Source of the DNA: a virus | DNA length: 23,679 nt | Virus record (IMG/VR): IMGVR_UViG_3300030451_000615 | Span: 1-23,679 of that record | Reading direction: 5' to 3' (one strand) | Shown here: in pieces, positions 6,748-16,799 of the stretch | Position numbering within the stretch: position 1 is the stretch's first letter | How the letters are laid out: each line of letters opens with the position of its first letter | Program-made: the position numbers and the translations under genes | The notes under the pieces: model-generated | Told to the model about the DNA's origin: nothing | What the model saw: only the letters and a program-made list of their open reading frames with translations | Database searches by the model: none

Positions 6748-7380
6748 TTATGTCGAATAAGTAAGTGCGAAACAGACTTGCTTTGCAGAGAACTGGTTAT
6801 TACTAAAACCTCCTATTGCTAAAGATCCATCATAAGTTGCGTGCATACCAGCAGAATCCATATGAATTTGAACTCCATTAGCATACCCACCAGCCAAACT
6901 AACTACTCCGCTTGATGTGGTTCCACCTTCAATGGCAAAAGGTACACCACCGAATTTCATTGCGTTAGCATTACTAGTTGTAGGAAAAGTTATATTTACC
7001 ATGATATGAACTACTCTTCCTACTTTTGTATATCTATTGGCTTGACTAGTGAAAGTTAAACTTCCTCCACTAATATCAGTAACAGTGAATCCGCCTTCTT
7101 CATAATCATCAAAAAGCTCACTTGACGTTGTACCAGACCCATCACTTGTCGATGAAAAGTCAATACCATTTCCACTATTAAAAGAGATATTAGAGGCTCC
7201 ACCTGCGGAGACAGCTCCCCAACTGAGTGTACCTGAACCGTTTGTTTTTAAAGCTTCATCTGCAGATCCATCATTTACTGGAAGAGTAAGGATGAAATCG
7301 CTATTACCTGTTGTTGCAGCTGGACCTTTAAGAGCTATGGTTCCTCCACCTCCGTCAGCTGTTAATTTTAATGTACTCAT
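6748..7380 (-). CDS. Tail fibre-like protein, 210 aa
   Basis: The N-terminus (MSTLKLTADGGGGTIALKGP) and the following FILTLPVNDGSADEALKTNG are typical of short fibre proteins that plug into a common tail site. The C-terminal domain has NGIDFSS, LFDDYEEGGFT and YTKVGRVVHIMVNI, matching in order the GHGINFAD, LDSYEEGTFTP and YTKIGRLV motifs of the protein at 4372-5394. The two are therefore related in their distal halves although their N-terminal parts differ. Its ATG overlaps the stop of the 107-aa gene by four bases. A receptor-binding or tip role is the likeliest reading; no enzyme motif is visible. Confidence 0.8.
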   Translation of the reverse strand: MSTLKLTADGGGGTIALKGPAATTGNSDFILTLPVNDGSADEALKTNGSGTLSWGAVSAGGASNISFNSGNGIDFSSTSDGSGTTSSELFDDYEEGGFTVTDISGGSLTFTSQANRYTKVGRVVHIMVNITFPTTSNANAMKFGGVPFAIEGGTTSSGVVSLAGGYANGVQIHMDSAGMHATYDGSLAIGGFSNNQFSAKQVCFALTYST

Positions 7381-7700
7381 GATTTAGGGTATTTATCTTT
7401 AGTTTTTTTAATAGTCGTCTTCCATCCATCTATACCGTTATGGTAGATGTCATCCAACTGATCGACCACAGAAGGGTATTCTTTAGCTCTTTTACGAGCA
7501 TAATCTAAAGCGTCGAAGTCATCTTGTAACTTCTTAAGTCCTGCATTTACGTCAGCTTCACTAGGTTTAGAACCACCGTCATGTACGATTAGATTTGCAT
7601 AAACTTTATTCTTTGAGTCAGACCAGCCAAACCATTGTCCATCTCTGACAGTGATTAAATAGTCTTCAATGTGATCTGCTCTTCCTGTTTGTATATTCAT
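7377..7700 (-). CDS. Fibre-associated accessory protein, 107 aa
   Basis: The C-terminal half carries a conserved-looking pattern: ALDYARKRAKEYPSVVDQLD followed by DIYHNGIDGWKTTIKKTKDK and YPKS. I know this YARKRA-EYP-DQLD-YH-GW signature from small proteins encoded among phage tail fibre genes, often annotated as tail fibre assembly or hypothetical proteins. The N-terminal half (IEDYLITVRDGQWFGWSDSK) is mixed alpha/beta. It lies between two fibre genes with a 1-base gap upstream and a 4-base overlap downstream, which supports a fibre assembly role. That role is inferred; whether it stays on the virion cannot be told. Confidence 0.75.
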   Translation of the reverse strand: MNIQTGRADHIEDYLITVRDGQWFGWSDSKNKVYANLIVHDGGSKPSEADVNAGLKKLQDDFDALDYARKRAKEYPSVVDQLDDIYHNGIDGWKTTIKKTKDKYPKS

Positions 7701-7701
7701 G

Positions 7702-8289
7702 TTATGTATCTCCTAATTTTAGAGTCCAGAAGCCAGTTCTTTGTTGGTCTGTATGTCCATTCCATGAAATTGAAGCTGCTGCTACTGTTGTAAATTTCAT
7801 TGGCATAGCTGCTGCGTTTGATATATCTAAACAGGTTGTTGTAAAAAGACTTGCAGCTAACTCATCATCATTAACACTTGTTAATGTTTCAGTTCTTACA
7901 TCATAACTACCTCCACTATTATTAGATACCTTAATCGATATCCCAGCATGATCTGGTGCAGCACTTGTCCAAATATAAGCCATAAAACCAACCAACCATA
8001 TACCATTAGAAGGAAAGGTAAAAATACCACTTGATTCAGTTAAGCCAGTACCTATTTTTTCAAAGTTTGTATCTGCTCTTTCCCAGTTTGAGGTAATATC
8101 TGCATTTTGTTGGGTAAAATTAGAAGTGACCCTCCACATATCAAATTCAGTTATACCTTTTGCTGAACCACTAGATTTTGCTGCTGTCACTGCACTAGCA
8201 GCAATCATATCTGTATCTACTATTCCATCAGGTAAGCCGCCTACAGAGACTCCTGTGACGGTACCGTTTCCATTAATTGTTATTGTCAT
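7702..8289 (-). CDS. Tail fibre tip-like protein, 195 aa
   Basis: The N-terminus (MTITINGNGTVTGVSVGGLP) followed by DGIVDTDMIAASAVTAAKSS is a short attachment segment with one decapeptide-like repeat. The remaining 135 residues look like a compact jelly-roll of the C1q/TNF-like type used as phage fibre heads: FTFPSNGIWLVGFMAYIW, a middle strand set with ISIKVSNNSGGSYDVRTETL, and a C-terminal FWTLKLGDT. The fold assignment is from the pattern of alternating hydrophobic strands and the F-P-S-x-G-I-W motif; it needs a profile search. It follows the large fibre gene by 4 bases, so it may be its distal adhesin. Confidence 0.7.
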   Translation of the reverse strand: MTITINGNGTVTGVSVGGLPDGIVDTDMIAASAVTAAKSSGSAKGITEFDMWRVTSNFTQQNADITSNWERADTNFEKIGTGLTESSGIFTFPSNGIWLVGFMAYIWTSAAPDHAGISIKVSNNSGGSYDVRTETLTSVNDDELAASLFTTTCLDISNAAAMPMKFTTVAAASISWNGHTDQQRTGFWTLKLGDT

Positions 8290-8293
8290 AATT

Positions 8294-10462
8294 TTAAACG
8301 ATTGTCCAGTTTTCTCCAGAGCCGACTGTTACAGTGACACCTGAATTTATTGTTATAGGTCCAAATGAACCTGCATTGGTGTTGTTGGTTATAGTATAGT
8401 TAGTGGTTACTGTTTGACCATTCTCCCAAAATACAGTATCAGAACCACCACCTACAGCTCCACCAGTTGCTGATTGTTCAGCCCATGTTAAACCACCTGT
8501 GTTACCAGATTGAGCTGTTAGGACATAACCGTTAGTTGGGGAATTAGATACTTGTAACTTAGATTCATTAACAGCTTCATTAGCAAGTTTTCCTTGTGTA
8601 ACTGCTAAGTTCTGTATTGTATCTGTAGATACTGTATTATTTCCTGGTGTAGGGATGCTTACAGCAGAACCAGATTGTACAATAAAACATGTAGAACCAG
8701 TTGCAGGTGCAGTACAGAATCTAATAGTATCAGCATCTGTTAAATGGAAACCTTCATTACTTGCACTCCAAGAACCAGCATTAGGTTTCTGTACAACTCC
8801 ATTTAATACAACCATTAACTGATTGATATTACTTACACTAGCTGCACTACCACTATTAGTAGCCTCTTTTAAATCAAAACTTGTATCACTACCATCAAAT
8901 GTAGCTGCTGTAGTTGTACCAGCATCAACAGCAACGAGGAATTTAAAATCACCAGTAGAAGTTACTTCACCCCAAGATGAGCCATCATAGACCTTCATCT
9001 TGTTAGCATTAGTATCAAATGCTAAATCACCTTCATCTGGATTAGAGGGGTTTCCGTTTCCAAAATTATGAACTCTATATCGTTCAGCAAAGTCGTTTAT
9101 ATCATTACTTAAACTTAGTAAATCAGCTTCTTTAAGTGTTGCTTTATGATAGTTATATATCTGACCAGAGCCAGTAGAACTAACCATCATAGCTACTCCA
9201 TCAGCAATAGTAGAGCCATTGAAGTTAGAAGCTATATTATTAATAGTTACTGTTGAACCGCCTACAGTTCTAGCTGTAGTACTAGTACCAGAGCTAACAA
9301 CAAGACCACCAGCATCAGCTATAGATATAACTACACCAGCTGCAGGTTGAGTATTAGGGAATGCTGCATCTGTTGCAATAACTTCTAATCCACCAATAGG
9401 TGCAATCTGAGCAGCAACATAATCGACAACAGCTCCACTAGTAGGGTATGCGGCATCAGTATCTGATATAGTAGTTTCAACAGACTTACCATCGACCACC
9501 GTATTAATTTCGGCAAGAGTCGCAGTAAGAGCAGTACCACTTGCCAGAATAGATGCAGTACCTGACTGCATACCAGCAAGCGTTGTGAGTTCAGCATCGG
9601 CTATTTCTGAAGTAGTAACAGCATTAGCAGCTATATGTTCAGAACCAATAGCATTGTCTGCTATCTTAGTACCATCTATAGCATCTGCAGCTATCTTAGC
9701 TGTAGTAACTTGTCCGTCTGCTATCTTCCCTGTAGTTACAGCATTATTATCTAACTTAGCAGTTATAACTGCCCCTACAGCTAACTTATCTGACGTTACT
9801 GCGCTGTTTACTATTTGATCTGTACCAATTATATTAACGCTACCTAACTTAGCTTGAGTTATTTGACCATCAGCTATCTTAGCTGTAGTAACTGCATTAT
9901 CTGCTAGTTCATTTGAATCAATAGCTCCATTAATTATTTGACTACCACCTACAGAGTTGTTTGCTAGTTTAGCCTGTGTAACAGCATCATCAGCAATCTT
10001 AGCTGTAGTTATAGCATCTGCAGCAATCTTAGCTGTAGTAACTGAACCATCTGCTAATTTAGCTGTTGTAATTGCAGCATCTTTAAATTTAGCTGAAGTA
10101 ATAACTCCATCTTCAAAGTCATAACCCTGTATTAAATGATCATCTTCTTCTAAAGCTCTTAAAGCTTGTGTTTGGTTATCATTTAGATCACCTGCTTTAA
10201 TAGAAGAACCTGCTGAGTATGTAGCTCTAGCACTTGATACATCTGTATCTCTTACGATACGAACAACGACACCATTAGGTACGTTACCAGTAGTCCAAGT
10301 TACTGTACCACCATTAACTGTATAACTTGTTATATTATAATGTGTAGTTGCTGTTTTTAATACACCATCTACATATACTTTAATTTCATCAGAAGAGAAG
10401 GTTGGAATAGAAAAAGCTTCAGAAGCACCCCCACTTGCTGTATATTGTTTAAAACTTGCCAT
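8294..10462 (-). CDS. Tail fibre protein (T7 gp17-like N-terminus), 722 aa
   Basis: Residues 1-105 match the T7 tail fibre N-terminal domain that anchors the fibre to the tail: FSIPTFSSDEIKVYVDG, then VVRIVRDTDVSSARATYSAG and LNDNQTQALRALEE. Residues about 120-290 form a shaft of roughly 17 decapeptides of the form V/I-T-T-A-K-I-A-D-x-A. Residues 300-470 hold further Gly/Ser/Thr-rich beta segments, then NPDEGDLAFDTNANKMKVYD, a motif of phage fibre proteins (about 477-497). The C-terminal 50 residues (ENGQTVTTNYTITNNTNAGS) recur on other fibre-like proteins. T7 gp17 is 553 aa, so this one is longer, mostly through the repeat shaft. It sits just after gp16-like, a usual position. Trimer formation and receptor binding are family knowledge; the receptor is unknown. 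Confidence 0.9.
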   Translation of the reverse strand: MASFKQYTASGGASEAFSIPTFSSDEIKVYVDGVLKTATTHYNITSYTVNGGTVTWTTGNVPNGVVVRIVRDTDVSSARATYSAGSSIKAGDLNDNQTQALRALEEDDHLIQGYDFEDGVITSAKFKDAAITTAKLADGSVTTAKIAADAITTAKIADDAVTQAKLANNSVGGSQIINGAIDSNELADNAVTTAKIADGQITQAKLGSVNIIGTDQIVNSAVTSDKLAVGAVITAKLDNNAVTTGKIADGQVTTAKIAADAIDGTKIADNAIGSEHIAANAVTTSEIADAELTTLAGMQSGTASILASGTALTATLAEINTVVDGKSVETTISDTDAAYPTSGAVVDYVAAQIAPIGGLEVIATDAAFPNTQPAAGVVISIADAGGLVVSSGTSTTARTVGGSTVTINNIASNFNGSTIADGVAMMVSSTGSGQIYNYHKATLKEADLLSLSNDINDFAERYRVHNFGNGNPSNPDEGDLAFDTNANKMKVYDGSSWGEVTSTGDFKFLVAVDAGTTTAATFDGSDTSFDLKEATNSGSAASVSNINQLMVVLNGVVQKPNAGSWSASNEGFHLTDADTIRFCTAPATGSTCFIVQSGSAVSIPTPGNNTVSTDTIQNLAVTQGKLANEAVNESKLQVSNSPTNGYVLTAQSGNTGGLTWAEQSATGGAVGGGSDTVFWENGQTVTTNYTITNNTNAGSFGPITINSGVTVTVGSGENWTIV
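9593..10105 (-). repeat. 30-base tandem repeat coding for decapeptides in the fibre shaft
   Basis: Inside the fibre gene, codons 120-290 repeat with a period of ten residues (30 bases). Examples are ITTAKLADGS, VTTAKIAADA, ITTAKIADDA, VTQAKLANNS and VTTAKIADGQ. The register is kept over about 17 units with one 1-residue shift near residues 210-220. On the plus strand this appears as recurring gctatcttagctgtagtaac-type words. Such repeats form the extended trimeric shaft of fibres and allow length change by unequal recombination; the latter is inference. Confidence 0.85.
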
Positions 10463-10465
10463 TTG

Positions 10466-13400
10466 TTATTTTGGAATAGAGAGAATGTTTCTTGTTTTAT
10501 CTTGCTTTTGATATTTTAATCTATCAGATAATAGCTTTTCAGACCTTAGTGCTTCTATTCTTGGATCTCTCATTATTGAAGCCCACGCCTTTCGTCTCGC
10601 TTCTTGGAAGATTGCATCAATCCTCATGTTGTGATAATAGTCTTCATCCTCATACTTACCTCTATTTCCACCTCTTATATCCTTATACATTTCATCTAGA
10701 GATGCTTGGATTTTAGGTTGTTTAGCTAAGTTAGTCAACTTATATTCTAAGTTCTGTTTACCTATAGCTCTTTGGAACATAGAGCGTATTCGGGGGTGAT
10801 CGGATAAATCTATATTATCAGGAGACATATATGTAGATAGACGAATGTCGTATCCACTATCGAATAGTAATTTTCTACCAGGACTTTGATCTAGATTTAA
10901 TGATACAGGACTAATAGTATTGAATGCTCTAGTCATGAAGTCATAATCTTTTATAGGCTTACCATTAAGTATATCATACTTGATAGGTAAGTCATCTCCA
11001 GGTAAATATTCAGATATTAAGTTTCTATTTCTTATTGAATCACCTATACCAGAGTTTAATTCACGCATATATGGGGTAAATAACTTACCTAAATCATTAC
11101 GTAAACCTGCTAATGGTATCTGATTATTTAATAAATTAGCTAATATTCTGTTCTGTTGTCCAGGTCTACCAGCTACCATATCAACCATTTGCTGTATACC
11201 AGCGAAGTAAGACTTACTTGATATAGCTTGTGCCATAACTAAACTTACTTTCTGTAGTTGATTCTCTGTCCATTCATCTCCCATTAATAAACTATAATCT
11301 CCTATATCAGCGATAGTAGAGAATATTTGGTTGAATGGTTCAATTGCATCATAACCTATCCAGACACCACCCAGTTTAAACTGTCTTGGTCTCCATCCAG
11401 CATCAATCCACATCTGTCTTTTTTGTCTATCAACAGGACCATTACCTGTTATTCTACCAGACATCCAAGCCCAACTAGTCATAGCTACTGTAGCACTACC
11501 TATAGCTAAACGACCAGTCTGTAATGCCTTAGCATTAGCTAGTTCTTCAGGGGTAGTGATACCATACTTGGCTACGTCTTCTAAATTATCAGCAGTAGCT
11601 CTAGCTACATCGTTGAATTCTTTTACTAAGAAGTTGAATCCAGGTGTATGTTTAGCAGTTAATGTTAATCCACTAACACCTGTTCTAGCAAATAGGAAGA
11701 AAGGTTTAGCCCACGGGTTAGCTGCAAAGACATCATTCAAACCTTTAGAGAATCCCTCTAGAGGTGTTTGTAGTGTTACTTCTTTTCTAGCCCATTTAGT
11801 TGCTTCATCCCTTAGTTCTCCTGTTGTTTGATCCCATATCTCACCATAGAATTCCTGTTCATATGCTCTCATTACTTCTGGAGTAATCTCAGGTGTCCTA
11901 CCACCTCGAGCTTGTATATCTAAAACCTTACGCATAGCCTTCTCTCTAGCTTTAGCTCTACCTAACATGTACGCAAAGGTATCGTCAGTAGCAGCCATAA
12001 CTCTAGTTGAGTAGGTTAAGAACTTATTATTATTAAATTCTCTTGCCATATTAGCCATATTAAATAAGGCTTTATCTCCGGCAGTAGCTTTATCACTTTC
12101 ATAGAATCTACGAAGTAATTCCCAGTTCTCGTCTCCTTTAGTAAAGTCATAGAAACGTGTTTTAATAGTAGCTATATCTCCACTCCAGTAGCTATCTAAT
12201 CTAGTTTTAAATACATTATATGCGTCAGGTATTGATTCCATCATAGCATTCATAGAAGATATGCCAGCCCGTAGAGTAGCAGTATCTCCTGTAAATGGAT
12301 ACCTCATAGCAGCACCTAAAGTTGTAGACATAGGCTTCATAAAGGTAGCAGTAGCAGTACCCATAACAGCTCTCATTGGTGTTCTAATACCACTAAGAAT
12401 ACTATTAGTCATCATTGCTCCTAGTTCTCTGATCAAAGCACCAGTTCTATTTGGTTGACTAGGGTCCATTGAACCCCCTCTGATCATCTTTCTAGCCCAA
12501 GAATAGAAATCCTCAACTTGATTAACAGTTTTCATAGATGAGAATACTTCAAATAAAGCATTCATTAAAGCAGGATCTGGATCATCTTTAGCTATCTTTA
12601 AGATAGACATAATAGAATCCTTAGTATCCGCCATCTCTTTAGTTAGAGTTTCAGTTAGGAACTGATTCTGTTTACCTGCACCAATTGCTCTGAAGTCATT
12701 TGATTTAACAATCCTTGCTTTTTTAGTTTCTCTAAGTAAGTAGAGCATGGTGTCTATCACTTGAGCAGCTGGTCCATCTATATCACCTAGATCAACCATA
12801 TCAGCTATCTCTCTTCCTGAGATACCATAGTCTCTAATCTGATGTAGTAAGGAACCGACTAGTAAATCAGCTACTACTATATTCTCACTAACTAATGTTT
12901 CAATTGAATCAATCTGCTTACCACCTTTAATGACAGGGTAAGAAGTTTTATATCTAAGTATATCTTGAAGGAATTCTTCTGGACTCATATCACCAGCATC
13001 TCTACCTAGAGTTATCTTTTGATATGATTCAATAGCATCACCCCATGTTTCCATGAGTGTCTTTCTACCTGCTTTAACTAGTCCTATTTCAGCTTGGTAT
13101 CTTTGATCACCTAATAGAGATTTAAGGATACGCTGTGCAGTATATTCACTTAAGTCACCTTCTCTAGCTATACGTTCTAATTCAATAGGAGTAGCTATAC
13201 GTCCTACAGAACCATCTTTAGAACCGTAATCATTCTTTACACGTCTGTAAGTAGTTAAAGCATCATATGGTTTCTGTTCTGATGTATAAGCTCCTTGAGA
13301 TCTATCAGCTACAGGTCTATTCTTAGAAGCTCTGAAGTCAGGATCTGCTTTTCTTATCTGTTCTACTGCTAATTCAGTATCCATTTTAGGAATACTATCG

Positions 13401-14161
13401 TTCCTATCTTGAATCTGTTTTATTACTTTCTTAGATCCTCTACCTAGTAACATAGCTACACCATCGAAAGCAGTACCTATACCAATACCCTCAAGTATAT
13501 TCTTGAGTTTCATCATAATAGGATGATCTGTTTCTCTTGTTGTCAGTGGTGTATCTATCCATCCATACTTCTCTCTAAGCATACCTAAAGCATTATGACC
13601 ATCTGATTCTTTAGATATTAAATCAGATGTAGCACCGACAGCACCAGCTCTAACGAAAGAGTTAGCTAATATACCAGTACCAGTAATACCTACTCTAGCA
13701 GCTGTGTATTTGGCAGTAGGTATAATAGCAGCAGCCATAGTACCGAAGTGTACAGTACCTCTTAAGAGTTTACCCCACCAAGTCTTTGTTTCTATTGGAT
13801 TCTCTTCATCTACAAATGGGTCCCACTCTGGTCTATAGTAACCTTTCTCTTTACGTTCTCTAGATATTTCTCCAGTGAGAGCATCAATTGTACGTTCTGG
13901 AAATGTAGTTATTGAGGAGGCGGTATCTTGGATACCACCTGATAGAATAGATTGACCTTCTTTTGCAAATGCAGCAACACCCCAATTTTCTTTTTCTCTA
14001 GGATCAGCCAACTCAGCCTTAGCTTGAGTTTCTTCAGCAGCAGCTTCTTGAGCTACAACCTCTCTAGCTTCCTTTTTCTTTTCTAGTCCATCAATGAATT
14101 CATTACTGGCATTCACCGCTGATTCAATATCTTCTGGATCTAGTTGGATATCTATTGGCAT
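10466..14161 (-). CDS. Large internal core / DNA ejection protein (gp16-like), 1231 aa
   Basis: By position (third of three large genes after the tail tube genes, just before the fibre) and size (T7 gp16 is 1318 aa), this is the large internal virion protein, which forms part of the ejection conduit across the cell envelope. The N-terminus is acidic and coiled-coil-like (residues 13-52). A Gly/Ala-rich hydrophobic stretch lies at about 133-178 ([20 protein letters not shown]), and other hydrophobic helices occur, for example [20 protein letters not shown] and [18 protein letters not shown]. These fit insertion into a membrane during ejection. I see no clear lytic transglycosylase motif at the N-terminus, unlike T7 gp16. 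Sequence similarity to T7 is not obvious by eye; the call rests mainly on context. Confidence 0.8.
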   Translation of the reverse strand: MPIDIQLDPEDIESAVNASNEFIDGLEKKKEAREVVAQEAAAEETQAKAELADPREKENWGVAAFAKEGQSILSGGIQDTASSITTFPERTIDALTGEISRERKEKGYYRPEWDPFVDEENPIETKTWWGKLLRGTVHFGTMAAAIIPTAKYTAARVGITGTGILANSFVRAGAVGATSDLISKESDGHNALGMLREKYGWIDTPLTTRETDHPIMMKLKNILEGIGIGTAFDGVAMLLGRGSKKVIKQIQDRNDSIPKMDTELAVEQIRKADPDFRASKNRPVADRSQGAYTSEQKPYDALTTYRRVKNDYGSKDGSVGRIATPIELERIAREGDLSEYTAQRILKSLLGDQRYQAEIGLVKAGRKTLMETWGDAIESYQKITLGRDAGDMSPEEFLQDILRYKTSYPVIKGGKQIDSIETLVSENIVVADLLVGSLLHQIRDYGISGREIADMVDLGDIDGPAAQVIDTMLYLLRETKKARIVKSNDFRAIGAGKQNQFLTETLTKEMADTKDSIMSILKIAKDDPDPALMNALFEVFSSMKTVNQVEDFYSWARKMIRGGSMDPSQPNRTGALIRELGAMMTNSILSGIRTPMRAVMGTATATFMKPMSTTLGAAMRYPFTGDTATLRAGISSMNAMMESIPDAYNVFKTRLDSYWSGDIATIKTRFYDFTKGDENWELLRRFYESDKATAGDKALFNMANMAREFNNNKFLTYSTRVMAATDDTFAYMLGRAKAREKAMRKVLDIQARGGRTPEITPEVMRAYEQEFYGEIWDQTTGELRDEATKWARKEVTLQTPLEGFSKGLNDVFAANPWAKPFFLFARTGVSGLTLTAKHTPGFNFLVKEFNDVARATADNLEDVAKYGITTPEELANAKALQTGRLAIGSATVAMTSWAWMSGRITGNGPVDRQKRQMWIDAGWRPRQFKLGGVWIGYDAIEPFNQIFSTIADIGDYSLLMGDEWTENQLQKVSLVMAQAISSKSYFAGIQQMVDMVAGRPGQQNRILANLLNNQIPLAGLRNDLGKLFTPYMRELNSGIGDSIRNRNLISEYLPGDDLPIKYDILNGKPIKDYDFMTRAFNTISPVSLNLDQSPGRKLLFDSGYDIRLSTYMSPDNIDLSDHPRIRSMFQRAIGKQNLEYKLTNLAKQPKIQASLDEMYKDIRGGNRGKYEDEDYYHNMRIDAIFQEARRKAWASIMRDPRIEALRSEKLLSDRLKYQKQDKTRNILSIPK

Positions 14162-14162
14162 T

Positions 14163-16799
14163 TTATTCTTGTGTTAATGTACTTCTTACAAGCTCCTTGG
14201 CAGCTTCAGGAAGTAATGTATCTAGTCTCAGCCATGTGGGTAGTTCTCCGACTGTCTCTAAGAACCTTTGATGGTCCTCCTCTGGTATATTAACTAATCT
14301 TCTATATCTACTATTCAATACAGAATAGCTATTAGCAGCCTGTGCTTTCTGTCTTAATCTACTTAATACAACTAAGTCTTGTCCTTTCTCATCAAATGGT
14401 ATATCACCTGTTAATCCATTAGACAGGAATATAGACATGTAAGCTTCAGGAGTTATATCATAACGACCAATATTTGTATAGCCTTCATTGATTAATTGAA
14501 GTACATCTCCGGCTACTACTTCATTTAAAGGTTTACCTAATACGTCTTCTATACTCACATACTGTCCATTAGGATTACGTATAGCAGTATAGCCTCCATT
14601 AGCTTCAGCTGTAGGAGAAGCTACTGTATCTAACATCCATACTAAATCCTCATTCTCCTGAGTGACACGGTATGTCTTAGACCCAGATGGTTTAAGTAAT
14701 AGTTTCTGATGATCTACTGATAAGTTCTTCTCTTCTGGAATTTCTATTTCATTATCTTTAATAGCTCCAGTAGCAATTAATCTATCAGCAATAAGTCTCT
14801 CTGTATTAGCACCTATTCTTCTAGCTAGTTGTCTGTAGAATTCAGGTTGTGATACTCGTCTACCTTTACGACTCTTAGCTATATACTCAGCAGCTTCTTT
14901 TAAATGTGGTTCTTCACCTTCCCACGGTTGAGAGCTATAAATAACATTACGATCTTTAGCAATAGCTAATGCTATAGTATTGATCTGTCTAGTAGGAGAG
15001 GGATCATATGTTGATACTTGCCTGTTATCCCACTGATAAACACCTGGGGATACTTCTTTCCATAAACCATCTTTAACAGCACTCATAGCCTCTCTGTGAG
15101 CATCTAGATCAGACGCATTGTTCTCTATTGCTTTGTTATATACTGCATCATATTCTCTAATAGCCTGTTCATAGTTAGATGTCCACTTAGGAGTTCTAGC
15201 TTTGTTTACATCAGACTCTAAAGTTCTAGCTGTAACTTCAGCTGATACAGCTGTATTACGTCTACTAGTAGCAGCTTGAGTTAAACCTACTTCAGATTTA
15301 ACTATTTGATTCCACTTCTTATGTAAGGCAGGATCTGTGAACCCTCTTAGATCATGTGGAGTAATCTGTTGGTTTAAAGTATAATGTCTCCAAGTTAAGT
15401 CTTGATCTAAAGCTATATCATCTATCATACCATCATAAGGTAAGTTCTTAATGATGTTAGGTAGTTGTTCTGGATCACGTAGTCCAAACTCCTGCATGAA
15501 TTTCTTCTGTATATTACTAACTGATTGAAAAGTGATAGGAGCATCATTAGCATCAAGAGCAGCTACAATATCACTAGCTCTTGTATTAATAGCAGCTTCT
15601 CTATTAGCTTTTGATTCTTCAAATTCAGCTTTCTCAGAATTAGATAAAGCTTTAAGTAATCTCCTAGTATCTTTCTTCCAGTAACTTCTAGCAGTAACTA
15701 TGTGAGGATTCTGTGGAGTACTATCGTGAGCTAAGAACTTATGATCTAGTACAGGTTGAATATCTTCTCTAGTTAATACACCAGTTTGAACACCTCTGAT
15801 TAAAGTATCAAAAGCTTCTTGTCTAGCTAAATTATACTTACCACCATGTAGTCCTTTGTAGGTATGTAGATAAGTTATAAGATAACCAGGATCTTTTTTG
15901 ATTTTAATCTTTAAATCTTTAGCACGATTCTCTTGTTGAATCTCTTTTAATGCAGCAGAATCAGTTTCTAATTCTTTTTTGATTCTAGCTTTATCTCTAT
16001 CAATCAGTGTATTAATAAAGTCTTTCTTCCAAAGACCAAATCTACCACCAGCTATATCCTCATGTTTATAAGCATACCAAGAATCAATAACATCACTTAT
16101 GTATCTCTTCTCTGCTGAATCGATAGCTTCATCATAAGTCTTATATATCTTAGATCCATCAGGTGTAAACTGTCCCGGTATATGTACCTTCATACCAGCT
16201 TCAGCTCTAGGTCTATAAGAAGATTCATGGTGAACAAGTAGACTATCTACATCTTCATAGAACGCATTCTCTTTCTCATAAGCTTGGTCTGGTCCAAGTA
16301 TTAATTCATTAGCTTCATAAGGATTAGCTTCTCTTATCTGACCACCATAATCTATAGCAGTTGCTTTGATGTTTAGACGCTCTTCTTTAGCATTTATCTC
16401 AGCTAATACTTCAGGATCAAATTCTCCTTTACGATCATAGTGTTCCCAAGCATCACCACCATAGATATTCTCATGATTAGCACGTTGGTCTTGTAGTCTT
16501 TTAGAATATTTACGATAAGCTTGATGAGCTTTATTCCATTTCTTTATCTCTTCTACATCTTCTTTGCCCTGTCTCAACATCTTAACAAGCTCTGCTGGAC
16601 GATTAGAAGCTTTTTCATGTTGATGATTATATATCTTGATTAGCTGATCAAAGTGAGCATCAATACCCTTCTGAGTTTCATCAATATTTTTATTGACTGA
16701 TTCAGTCATGTCAGCTATTTCAGGCTGGTAGTTACTCTTCGCACCAGCGGTAGGAAGAGTATCCAGCTTGTACATTAAAGCTAAGTTTGAATCACTCAT
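14163..16799 (-). CDS. Internal core protein (gp15-like), 878 aa
   Basis: This gene lies between the gp14-like and gp16-like genes, overlapping the former by 4 bases and ending 1 base before the latter starts. Its length (878 aa; T7 gp15 is 747) and composition fit the middle internal core protein, which with gp14 and gp16 forms the core inside the capsid and the ejection channel. The protein is highly charged and mostly helical with no signal peptide or membrane span (for example DETQKGIDAHFDQLIKIYNH). The C-terminal third is more mixed, with RYDITPEAYMSIFLSNGLTG. No enzyme motif is visible. The call is from gene order and shape rather than from a recognised motif. Confidence 0.8.
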   Translation of the reverse strand: MSDSNLALMYKLDTLPTAGAKSNYQPEIADMTESVNKNIDETQKGIDAHFDQLIKIYNHQHEKASNRPAELVKMLRQGKEDVEEIKKWNKAHQAYRKYSKRLQDQRANHENIYGGDAWEHYDRKGEFDPEVLAEINAKEERLNIKATAIDYGGQIREANPYEANELILGPDQAYEKENAFYEDVDSLLVHHESSYRPRAEAGMKVHIPGQFTPDGSKIYKTYDEAIDSAEKRYISDVIDSWYAYKHEDIAGGRFGLWKKDFINTLIDRDKARIKKELETDSAALKEIQQENRAKDLKIKIKKDPGYLITYLHTYKGLHGGKYNLARQEAFDTLIRGVQTGVLTREDIQPVLDHKFLAHDSTPQNPHIVTARSYWKKDTRRLLKALSNSEKAEFEESKANREAAINTRASDIVAALDANDAPITFQSVSNIQKKFMQEFGLRDPEQLPNIIKNLPYDGMIDDIALDQDLTWRHYTLNQQITPHDLRGFTDPALHKKWNQIVKSEVGLTQAATSRRNTAVSAEVTARTLESDVNKARTPKWTSNYEQAIREYDAVYNKAIENNASDLDAHREAMSAVKDGLWKEVSPGVYQWDNRQVSTYDPSPTRQINTIALAIAKDRNVIYSSQPWEGEEPHLKEAAEYIAKSRKGRRVSQPEFYRQLARRIGANTERLIADRLIATGAIKDNEIEIPEEKNLSVDHQKLLLKPSGSKTYRVTQENEDLVWMLDTVASPTAEANGGYTAIRNPNGQYVSIEDVLGKPLNEVVAGDVLQLINEGYTNIGRYDITPEAYMSIFLSNGLTGDIPFDEKGQDLVVLSRLRQKAQAANSYSVLNSRYRRLVNIPEEDHQRFLETVGELPTWLRLDTLLPEAAKELVRSTLTQE

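Noticed and set aside
9385-9597. Leucine-rich minus-strand frame inside the large fibre gene
   Set aside because: It is an alternate-frame shadow of repetitive fibre sequence and has no independent start signal.
10466-14161. Lytic transglycosylase domain expected in a gp16-like protein
   Set aside because: The N-terminal region shows no catalytic Glu context typical of lytic transglycosylases, so no enzyme was called.
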